Assembly (NCBI RefSeq): GCF_901709675.1
Contig: NC_051091.1
Location: 4,684,967 to 4,748,966 of the forward strand
Length of the DNA: 64,000 bases
Reading direction: 5' to 3'
Source of the DNA: Syngnathus acus
Lineage: Eukaryota; Chordata; Actinopteri; Syngnathiformes; Syngnathidae
A program made the translations under genes and the position numbers. The notes beneath the pieces are model-generated. The model saw only the letters and a list, made by a program, of their open reading frames with translations. It searched no databases and had not been told where the DNA came from. The first letter of the stretch is position 1. Every line of letters starts with the position of its first letter. Of the stretch, positions 1 to 11,300 are shown in pieces.

Positions 1-3000
1 CAAAATATAATCAAGCAGCACTTTACGGAAGACTGGCCTTCACCGCTAATTGAATATCCATCATTTAACTAAAACATATCGGAAATAAGAGCGTGTTAAC
101 AGTTATATGGGTCATCAATGTATTTGTGTACCCTTGCTAAGGGGCCCCTTATCATAAAGTGGTTCCCACTCTAATGCTGAAGGAGAGTCGCTAATATGCT
201 GAGGTACAGAACGCTCGTTTCCGCTACCGTCGCGTCCATCTGCTGCAGTTCACTCGGGAAATTAGCCACCTAATGTAGCATAGGTGTTTAAATAATTGGA
301 AAGCAATTAATAACTTGACAACAGAACACAATAATCAGCAGCTCTCGGGTGAAATCAACTTGCCTGCGTGTGGTTTATTAAAATATTTGAAAAATATATT
401 AAAAAGTATTTCAAAGTATTTGAAAACAAAAAGTGTTAAAATGGAGGAAGTCATAGCAAAATGGTCCACAGGGTGCAAAATATTGATCAATATAATTTTT
501 CTTTTTAAATATGCAAAAGGACTCTGGATTATGATAGAGAGACTCCTGTTTCTGAAATTTGTCATCCAACTACACATCAAGTTTAATACATGAGAACAAA
601 AGCTCTCGCAGGCAGAAGACACTTGAGAAATGACGCCCGACGATTTGATTTATGAGGGTTGAAAGATACTTTGAAGGCATCTCCCACTGCTTTGCTATTT
701 GACAACAACAAAAAAAAAGATGGATGACTCTTAGGAAACGTAATTAAGTTTAAAACGGCTATGCAGGACCTCATAGCCTAAGTTAGTATCTCCCAGCAAT
801 GTTAAAATAAAAAACTACCAAAACACACCGCCACCATTTTGTCTTTTCCCCGCTCCGTCACAATTCGTCGTTTTCGCTCCTACCACCTCACATTTTTTCG
901 GCGTGCCAAATAACGCTAACAGTTGGTACTTAGCATCATGATGGAAGGAGAAACAGAGGGCTGGTGAAAGGAGCGGCGAGCCGAAGCTCCCCGCAAACTC
1001 GAATGTGAACTCTACTGGTTTGCATAATTTAAGGTTAATGAGGAAAAACAGCAGATAAAATCGCTCTCATTTTATGCCGTCTGGCTTTGCTCTGCTGGGG
1101 TGCATTTCATTAAAAAGGCATCAGAAGCGGTGCTTTTAATGAGGTGTGAATTCATCCCACTTTCACCCCCTTTTATTTGGTCACATCAAATGCCGACGCG
1201 AGTGTAAATTTCCTTTTCAAGGAGACGCACACGAGTATTTAAGCGCAGCGGCGCACGGCAAACTTGTCATTCCTCCGCCGTCGGCAAAGTATTTTTAAAG
1301 GAGAGCAAAACGCATCCTGTCATGACGTTCAAGTACAATTTACAACGTGAACGTTATCGGCGAGCAAACTCGAGAGTGTGTACACGGGCGACCTTTCCGT
1401 CCCCAAAAGTCCCGAGGAGTGTTTTAGATGCAAATGCAGCCTTTGGCCTTTTTCTCTCTCAGTAATCCTCACAGAGGTAATTGGAGGCAGAGCCACACGG
1501 CGTGGTCCCGTCTCCGGCGCCGCCTCGTCCCACCTCAATTTGCATGCGAGGACTCTGAGATTCAGCCTCAATAACGCGGCGCCGCTTTGAAAGATGAGTT
1601 TTTAATCTCGGAGAGGAGATGAGTTTCTGACCCCGCACCTGTTTGTTTCCGTATCTCCTTTTCTTTGCTGTCATACAAAAGTGACCTGCGGGAAAATTTG
1701 TCTAGGCAGAAAGGCGCCGTGGTCCCTTAAGCACTGTCATTGTGCATTCATTAATATCCCAGCATCTGACATGGTGGGGAAAATGCTTCTTGGCGAAAAA
1801 GGGCACTTGTCGACTTGCTAACAGGCAATCAAATGGGCTGACAGCAAGTGTCAGCTTATGTGTGTGCGTGTGTGTATGTGTGTGGAGGCAAAGGAGGCGT
1901 TGGGCCTATTTATTCTTCTCCCATTGCCCTCTATTGACCCACGTAATGGAGAATTTTACAAAGGGGAAGCGTTTGAAATATCCTTTGGATGTGGGTAATG
2001 TGTTCATCGAAGGAGAGTGTGCCCTGTAAACATTATACACTCCCCCCCAACACACACACACAAAACGCACACACACAGCAACACTAAGCATCTGGTTTTC
2101 AGCTATGGAAATGACATCCAGGTAATAAATCTTTTCTAATCAATTAAATTCAAGTGAACTACACACACGCAACACTTTATATCAAGGTACGGATATAATA
2201 TATAAATATTCCATCATGCACAGTTAACGCAAAATTGACACGGTCACAAAAGTATTTCCGATTACATCATGCTGCCTTGTAATTTGCAATCAGAGCTAGA
2301 ATATTTTACACTGCACGCACTAGCTGCTTTAATTTATTCCACTTGAATACGAGACGGTAGAGGGAATGTTAGTTATTGCTGTTAAGCGTCAAAGTCACCT
2401 TTATCGTGTGTGTGTGTACACACAAACGCGGCTGCGATGATACAACTCTTCACGCGCGCCATCACGTCTATTTAAAAACAAAAAACAATAAAAAATAAAT
2501 AAAGTGTCTCGGCTCATTACGCCTGGGTTTTTATTGTGAGGTGACAGCAAGCGGTAACTCGGCAGCGTAATTAGCGAGTGATTTCAAAGCATATTGTGTC
2601 ATCTGGGCCACTTTTTAATTGTTTGCGTTTTAGAGGTCGCACTAAACGAGCTTTTAAGAACTGCGGCATCCAGGACGGGCCTTCCCTGCACACAAAAACA
2701 AAACAAGCTTTGAAAGCAAATTAGGAGTCAAAAATTAGCTTGCGCCACTGCCAGTCATGTGATTTTGTAACGAGATTAACTTTTTATTTTGAACTGAAAG
2801 TTTTGTCAGGATTCTCTGTTGTGAGTACGAAACATGTCTTGCTGAAGTGACTCCGACGGGCTAAGTGGAAAGACAAGAAGAAGTGAAGGATGATTCCGGG
2901 CTGGGCACAAAATGAGTGCTCAAGACAGAAAATGAATATTGACTCTGAATCTATCAGTAGAGCGTGGCAGCCGCTGCCGGCACACAAGGTGAAAACAAGA

Positions 3001-4484
3001 GATTGTCACGGCAAAAATGAAGATTGCGGAGGTGCGCTGACGATCATGATTAGCTCTTTAATCCTGTCCGCACCTCACTCAAATTCTCCAGGCAAAGTCA
3101 TTTGAATCGATTCCAAGTCCTCCAGTCAGAGTCATCGGCCGACAAGTTTTGGAAAGAAGGAAATGGATTTTTCTGTCCATTTGCGAGCCAAGGCCAGCGC
3201 AACGCACACCCCCGTGGCAGCGCGGTATCGACATACCCCCATTCTTCATTTCTTCAATTTATATCCACGTGACGTCATCTTTAATAGTCGCCGCAAAACG
3301 TGTTGATGAAACACGAACAATTGCCAAGACAAAGTGAGCCGCCAAAAGGAGTACAACTGCCTTGGCATAATAAATATCTTAATTAGATGAGCACCCTTTG
3401 CTCCGAGGGCCATCGAGATCGAGTTTCCCCCCCTCCCCCCGACTACAAAGTGTATTTAGTGCGCTTAAAAGGCCGCTTGACAGAAGTCTTCAGGCTGACC
3501 TCCAAAGCTTCTTCCCCCCTCATCTATATTTATATGATGGAGCGGCACTAATTTTGCTCAGTAAATCAGTGTGCACATTTCATTGTGACCTCCAGCTTGA
3601 CACTGAATTAAACAATATCAGGTCCTGAGAAGGCTGCTTTAACAAGCCTTAAATTCCTCCGTCCAATCCATCAGCCGAGAGCTTTCTGACACACGCAGCC
3701 AAGAGCATGAAATAAGGCAATTATTGAACCCTTCAGTCCATTTCTACGGCTTGGCTGGCAAGTACGAGGGAAGCTCAAATGAGCCCTACACACCTCTCCG
3801 ACTTTGAGCTTTCAGATGGCTCTTCTACAGGGGTGACGGAAAATAAGAGGGGAGAAAGAAATGATCACCAAAATAGGACTCTTTCCTTCCCGCACGTGCG
3901 GATTGTCGGTGTGTCACGTGTAGGGAAAATAAATGGCGGCTGCAAGTAGCGGTGGAGCTTTCTGGAGTGGTCTTGAATTATTCCAGAGAGCAGAAAGTCA
4001 AAAGTTCAGTGTGACGCTAAGGGTTCCTCTCTGGTGCGTGCACAAAAACAACTTATTTGGCATTTTCCATGCAGATAGTACTCAAAGCAGTTTCCTCTCC
4101 GATTGAACTGACAGATAATCCATCATGGAGTCAGCGCCGCTGTCAGGAGGAAGTCTCCGTCAACTCTCCATCAAGTCCACCAAGGGCACTCACTTTGCTC
4201 AAGTCTGCCTTGGGAGTTGGATTGGAAAATTGCAAGAGGGAGTTGCTAGGAGCTTGTGAGTGTCACTCAAAAGTAAAAGTAGAAGCTCAAACTTCTATTA
4301 TTGTCTAACCAAAATGTAGACTGGATGTTTGTTCAGAGGAGGCTTTAGCTGCTATTGGATCTTTGAGTGAAATCAAGTCCAGCTATTTTGCACTTATGCG
4401 TATTAAGCACGAGAGTGTCTCCGTTGAAGATATTCATGCAAACTTGAATGAGCAACTTAGCATTGTGTCTGGAACCATTTTGAT
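1..4484. other. Intergenic DNA beyond the suclg2 3' end; no gene seen
   Basis: No coding exon, RNA gene or recognisable transposon was found. The tract holds short (TG)n and (CA)n runs at about 1858-1887 and 2048-2082, facing each other as an inverted pair. Several stretches are rich in homeodomain-like TAATTA/TTAATGA words with balanced composition (about 1000-1200, 2520-2780 and 3350-3640) and could be conserved regulatory DNA, but only a cross-species comparison could show this. Confidence 0.4.
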
Positions 4485-5250
4485 TTTATTTCGACCGCAC
4501 AATCAGACTAAAAATTGATCAAACAATGAATTTGTAATTGTGTTCCAAATGGTCAAACTGCCACAAATAACAATAGTACAGACTTCATTGAATATTTTGT
4601 GAAGAACAAATCCTCAAATATTACCTGACGTAAAAAATTCACAGCACTTGAGTTTTATATACTTGTTGTGAGCGACAGAGATAAGGCATTATTAGATGGA
4701 TGCACTGATGGGGACAAAAAGAATCAAGAATGATTTAGCGTTGGCAGTTAGCGTTGTCTTTGCTAAAGTCAAGCGGCATGAAATTATGGCAGTGCGATAG
4801 GCCGCCTCTGAGCCCTTTCAAAGATAAGGTGACTTATTATTCAAGGCTTGGCAATGCATCTTCATAAAAAGCACAAATCTAATCAAATGCACATGAAAGG
4901 GTGACAGCGTGACAAAAGGAGAGCAACACAAAAAACGGAACGGTAAAAGTGTTTGGGCTCGGTCTAATCTGTGGTTGTAATCTTCACCGTGTGTTGATAC
5001 CGATGTGTAAATGAAAAGTGAGAAATATTCAACGACACTTAAAGTAGAAAACAGATAGGTGCAAACAGGCAACATTGGCACATGAGGGAGGAGAAACGAT
5101 TGGCTCAATAGCTGACGATCTGTAGTGCTAATGACAGCTGTACTTAAAAAAAAAAAGCTTCTGGCCTGAGGTCAGCTCTGCGACCGGAACGGAACGCGCG
5201 CGGATACTAAGGCCACCTGGAGGTTGCTGCGGAAGATAAATGGCACTCTT
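4485..5250 (-). other. suclg2: Probable suclg2 3' UTR, ending near a candidate polyadenylation signal
   Basis: The first canonical AATAAA on the minus strand after the stop codon is at 4490-4485, which would give a 3' UTR of about 765 nt. A non-canonical AATAAT occurs nearer, at about 4838. The end is an inference; no transcript evidence is available. The segment is otherwise plain, with an A-rich run at 5145-5156. Confidence 0.35.
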
Positions 5251-5363
5251 CTACTTCTTGATGGCGGCCACTGCTTTCTTGGCAGCGTCGTCCAGATTGT
5301 CCGCGGCCGTGATGGGCAGGCCGCTCTCGCTCAGGATCCTCTTGGCCTCGGTCACGTTGGTCC
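5251..5363 (-). CDS. suclg2: suclg2 coding exon 11 (stop codon)
   Basis: The acceptor CTTTTTAG is followed by GG, completing a Gly codon, then [36 protein letters not shown] and the stop TAG at 5253-5251. This is the normal C-terminus of the family. The third codon positions are strikingly G/C-rich compared with the other exons (GAG GCC AAG AGG ATC CTG AGC). Confidence 0.96.
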
Positions 5364-8300
5364 CTAAAAAGCACAGCGAGAAAAGAAATCAATTGCCATG
5401 TCAATGAAAATTGCCCAAGGCCTTCAGAATACTCAGTAGTAGCATCGACAACATTTTTTGTACAGGAAAAATGGCTTCCAGAGGCAGTCGCTAAACACAA
5501 TGGAGGACTCGGGCGCAAATGACAGATGGGTCAAGTGTAGTTTCTTTGTCTGCAAACACTGCAGTTGTTTGTCTGCATGTGCTCCGCTGGCTGCAAGATG
5601 AACAGAGGAGAGCAGATGCTGGCTGACATGGTGGCCCGGGACCCTCGTACGCCGGCGCATGCACACACACACACAAATAGAATCCACACGCATGCACACA
5701 TGAGCCAGCAAGTCTCGACCGGCTGCCTCTGAGCGCTGCTCAGCTCTCTATGAAAGGAAACACAAAGCTGACAAGGCTGTCACAACACGGGGGCGGAGGG
5801 GTGCCGCTGTGGGTGGAAGGACATGGCGAGCCAGCCAGGAAGCCCGTGGAGCATCGCCAAATGAGATAGGGGGCCAAACAGCACAAAGGTTCAATAAAGC
5901 AAAAACGAGCTCTGATGCTCTCACGCCGAGACCTTCATGTAGCACAATGACCCCCCACTAAAAAAAAAAAAAAAGCCTTTTTGCATACTGACGCTCTGTC
6001 GCAAGATATTTACATAAGATCCACTACGTCCGCTTTCACACGTGCAGGTTTCACATGATGTAACCAAAGTCGTGTGTGTGTGTGCGTGTTTGTTTGTGAG
6101 TGCTTGCGGGGCCCCGGCAGCCTGATCAATAGAGCTTTTGTCAGGAATTGCATTAGCCGTGCCACTTAACGCCTAATATTTCATCTCTTTTGTCCAGCCG
6201 GATAATGAGTAATTCCAAACACTGTGCACTGCAAACAATCAATTCTACAGTGTAATTAATTAGTATAAAAGCAGGAAGAGGCCTTCCTCGAGGAAACAAA
6301 ACAGGAAGATGAGGTGACAATGAATATTTTTGCATCCACATAGGAAAGCGGCAGATGTGAGTTAGAATTCAAAAGATTGATTCACGAACTTCTATGGGAT
6401 TGCCTTAATATCACCACAAGGAAGATTATCTGTCATTAAAACCAATTTGCCACAACAACTCCAGACAAACAAGTACGTCATATATGGCCCAGGCAAATCC
6501 ATTATTCATGACGTGCTGCATTTATTATAGACAAATGTCTACTGCGAGTGCCTACAGTGGTGAGATAAAGTAAATCAACACGACGTTGCTCTTCCCGCAT
6601 CCCATAAATATTTATGAAGTGTGGACTGTGTATGACACTGTTTGGTTACTGCCGCATCTGTGTGCGAACAGAGAACACGATTATTTGGCGTTTTTGTGAA
6701 TGTGTGTTTGAGTTCGGACGGCTGACAGCAGCGGAATTGAACTGGCTGAGCGTGTGTGGAGTCTTTCGAAGAGCGTGACTTCATAGATGGCTGCGTGTTC
6801 ACCTGCGGCCACTAGGTGCTGCTGGAGACCGACTCTCCTTTTGCGGCAGGTCGCACAATCACAGGACAGAAAAAAATGGATGAGCTCTCTTTTCTCATTG
6901 TCTGCATATTCTCACATGACTAGTCAAAACTGGAATCTCGAGTTTTTCCCGAACCCACATATTCGGTTGCCTAACTTTTTAGAACTTTCCAAGCTACCGA
7001 ATGTTTCCAAGCCCGCTCAACTTAAGGTCTTTAAATGCAGCCAGAGAAGTTCCACCACACCATCTTGTAACTTCACAACAGATTTCTGGCACGTCTACGC
7101 TGTATTTAGCATTTGAATTGTGAGAACGTCACCTGAATGTGTGAGTCAATTAGAGTATTTCAATGGGATAACAAGGTTTGGGGCTGTGCCAAAGATGGTG
7201 TAAAGATGGAAGCTCCTAATTGTGTGGCACATTCTGCTTTAAAAAGGTGAAATTCTCAAGTGATGAAGAGAAAATCACGTCTTAGTTTCACAAGGCACTC
7301 GAAGAGGAGTGGTGCTGGAACTGAACAGTAATTTAAAAGTGTCAAGCACGTTTCAGTTTATTCTGTGCTGGACATGTTTGAGCACAAGCTGAGGTTGAGG
7401 GTTTGGTTCCAAGCTTTGGCAAATGTTCCTCTTTCATCGCTTGCTGTAAATGAAACTCATTTGTTATTATCTGTTTTCATTCAAACAATGTTTTTGCCCT
7501 GGAATAGTTAAACGCACAGCTGCATTGCCGTGAATATGAAAAGCTTTTGTCCCCATTCAAGATTCAATTTCAGTGAACTGAAAAGACTTGCGAACAAACA
7601 GTAGCCTTATTTGAAAAGCGTCGATATGTCATGACAGAAGGACTAATGGCTTTGAACAATATAAAAATATTTAAATATAAAAAATACATGATTAAAATAA
7701 TCAAGGACAGTCACAACTATGATTACTGATATTTCATTTTTGTGTCACTATAAGCAAAAGCATTTCAAAGACTCGATTTAAGGTAAACACCCATCAAGGT
7801 TGAACGGTCTGTTCCGTGATGCTTGTTGACCTTCGGATGCTGATCATTTAAAATGAATTTCCTCATAGGAAATTAAAAACTCGAATCTGTCCGATAGCAT
7901 ATCGCTGTACTATTAGTGAGCTTTACTTTCATCACCCGATGTCGTCATACTTGTTGAGACTGTTAATCCTCCTAATTATCAGTGGCAAGCAGCAGAAGTT
8001 TTCTCTTTGCATCGGAAAATATTTGAAATGTGCTCCTCCTATTAGCATCCCGCGAGCGAAACATCAAATGTGCTCATCAGAATGCACTCTCGATACTCGT
8101 GATACCTCGTTTTCCTTTTGATGTGCTGCCAGTCATTAACCAGTTCCTACATGGCCAATATTGTTTGGACTTTTGTTGAGGACATAAACACTGTCAAGCA
8201 AGGAAGTTTATAACTAAAATGTTATGCAGAATGGCAATATCATGGATTCATGTTTATTTTAAATGTGTAAACCAATGTGAGTAGATTGAGGTGCACGAAC

Positions 8301-11300
8301 TGAATCAAACAATGCTAGTAGCCGACGTGATGGAATCCATTTAAACTCATAAAAAAGACCTTTAACTTAAAATATATACCGTAATTTTCGGACTATAAGT
8401 CGCGGTTTTTTTTCATAGTTTGGGTGGGGGGGCGACTTATACTCAGGAGCGATTTATATACATATATATGGTTTTTTTTTCACTTTTTTGGGCATTTTAT
8501 GGCTGGTGCGACTTATACTCCGGTGCGACTTATAGTCCGAAAATTACGGTAATTAAAAAAAAAACTTAAAAAAAGACAAATGACGCCAAATCACTTTTGA
8601 AGGAGAACGCTCTTTTGTTGTCTGACAGGCAGTTAAGGGACAAAGGAGGAAATTAATAGGCCGGGACCACAGCTAAGCTTTTACCTTTGTTGCTGAGCCC
8701 TAAGGGCTATTTTAAGTTTCTTTTTTTTTTTTTCTTCAAAGTACGGCTGGCCCAAGAGGGCGGCGAAGTCAAATCTACTGGAGCACGTGTGTGTGTGCAT
8801 ATGTAAATTCTCAGACTTATAAATGATCAAAGGAGGTTCAGTGAGACGCCGGCGTCCTACATAAACACCTCATGCATCTCGACTCAGCCCTTCTTCTCCT
8901 TCGCAACTCTTGGGCCAACGCGATCAAGCCATTTTCTAAAAGAGCTTTCCCAATTAAAAGTGTGCCAGTTAATCCATTCTGATCCCGTTGAAGAGTGCTG
9001 GCCTGTGCCCACCGCCCCGCAGCAAGCCAGCCTAGCAAGCTGAGCTGATTGATTCCGAACCAATCTTCTCCACAAGGCTGAAAACGGAGATGTAATGACT
9101 ATCGTGTGAATAAGGGCCCAAGCCAAACAAGCATGGCTGGGACCACCACAGGCAGCGACCTTCTGGACTTGGTGAGTCATCTTAGATAATAGGGCTTGGG
9201 AGTTGTGTGCTGCAGGCTCAACTTACTGCATTTGCCACTGGAGATCTTAACACCCTCGTAATTGTGTTTGGAGTCATAGTAGTGTGTTTAAAAAGTGAAG
9301 AAAGCCCCAAAAAAAAAAAAGAAAACTCAGCTGTTGTGTTTATTTTATTTCACGGGGCAGCCATGCGAAAACTGCACTGCGGTAATTAATTCACAGCCGC
9401 CATCGAGAAATGGTTTTCATGTCCCGATCTCTCGACTATTGGTGTCGCAATCTCCCCGTTCGGGTTCTCGAGCACGCACAAGTCGAAAGGTGATCTTATC
9501 AGTGCTGTTCTGGACTCTTATTCTGGCCAAGCTTAATGACGGCTACGGCACAATGTGACACGTTTGAGAAATGCACTGCTGCTCGTGTAGGGACACCGGG
9601 CTGCAATGAAGATGAATAATCTCATAAGAGTAGTTTCAACAGTAAAATCAAGGTGAGAAGGTGCGGTGTTATTCGTTTCAGAACACTGATAGAAAGGTGC
9701 ATTAGGCGGCATTTTACACTATGTTCCCGACAGCAGGTCAGATTTTTTTTTAAAAATTTTTTAAAAATTGACCACAGCAGATATGGAGTGGAATCTTTGT
9801 TGGCCACAGCACCGTGAGTGGTGATGGGCCCGGTGCTTAGAAGAAGTTTGCCTACCTTCAAGCCTGACCACCAGAGGCACCTTAAGTTCCAGCTCTCGAC
9901 AGGCCTTGGTGATACCGTTGGCAATAATCGCGCAGTTGACGATTCCACCAAAGATGTTGACCAGGATGGCCTCAACCTGAGATATAAAAGAGGAAGAGTA
10001 GAACAACAAACTAACAAGCAGAGTTGATTTTCTTATAATTAAAAAAAAAAAAAAAGCAGCAGATGACGTATTGAACAAACAAAAGAAGCCCAGCGCACAT
10101 GTTTGTGTTTCTAAATGTCCGATTACACAAACGATCTCCGACTTGATAATTAGCCCGGCTCGCTGACTGGAAAAGTAGATGGAGAACACACAGGATTAAT
10201 CCTCTCCACTTGTTTATAATCACTGCTAATCTGCAAGTGCCGATTTGGACCAACAGCTTGTAAGTGTCTCTCACACGTGTGTGTGTGATGCGAATGTGTC
10301 TTCTTTCAGCATGTGGTAATGATGTTTACTGGCAGGCAAGATGAAGGACTTGGATATCTCAGAGAGTAACACTCGAGGCACTGTCCTTTACATGCCGTCC
10401 AAATGATCTCCTTGTAAACAGCACAGAGAGGAAACAGCATGGAGAGAAAATGGACAAATAACTACCTAACTACCTTTTGTATTCACGTCTGACACCTCAG
10501 ATGATGTTTTCTCCCCAATGTTGATAAGATCAGGTTTGAAAGTAAGCCTCAAATGCAGTGGAGCAGTGAAGGCGAGGGTTCAGGACAGGACACGATGAAG
10601 GGAGAGAGGGTGTTCAGTTCAGATGGAATAATGTTGCTCTGACGCAAAGCCAATATGAGGAAGGTTAGGGGAAAGGGAAAAAAAAAAAAAAAAAAAAAAA
10701 AGTGATGTTTTCCTCAAAAGACCAGCCAGCAGTTTTGAGCCGCAGTGGTTGGACAAATTCGCTTGGCTCAGGCGTACGAAGGAAGGCTTGTTTGAGAATG
10801 TAGGCCAGATGCGGCGTGGCCCACAGAGATTTCGAAGAAGGCTGAATACTTAAGTGCCAATATCACCACAGTTGTCATTTAATTTTACACAGCGAATGAC
10901 TAAATATAATAGTTTGTATGTAGTGCACAATCAGCAGTAAAAATATTTAAAAGATAAAGAAATACCAAATGTATTGTTCTAACACAATACACTAAAGCAG
11001 CCTCCACTAGGGGGCAGCATAGATTCAGAAGCCTTTTTCATTCCCACCGTCGGCAGGGCTCTGCTCTCTTGGTGTTTGCAAGCCATTTTTCAAGCCTGTC
11101 TCGTTTGGGAAGAACAATATGTCTTCCATTCATGCGTCTCCTATTGACATCCATGTATATAAATGATACATAAGAAAAGATTTATGTTGCTTGGCACAGA
11201 GGTAAGTGCTGTTTATAACAATGTGTATGCTCACAGGACTTTTTGCAAAGTTGGTGTTTTCTTTTTACTTGTGGTAGCCCCATAAAGTGGCCCAGTCCGT

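Noticed and set aside
1858-2082. Facing (TG)n and (CA)n runs as a functional hairpin
   Set aside because: Dinucleotide runs of this length are common in fish DNA and the arms are interrupted; nothing suggests function.
5207-5518. 103-codon minus-strand frame over the last suclg2 exon
   Set aside because: It reads exon 11 in the wrong frame; the correct frame ends in AVAAIKK and a stop at 5251.
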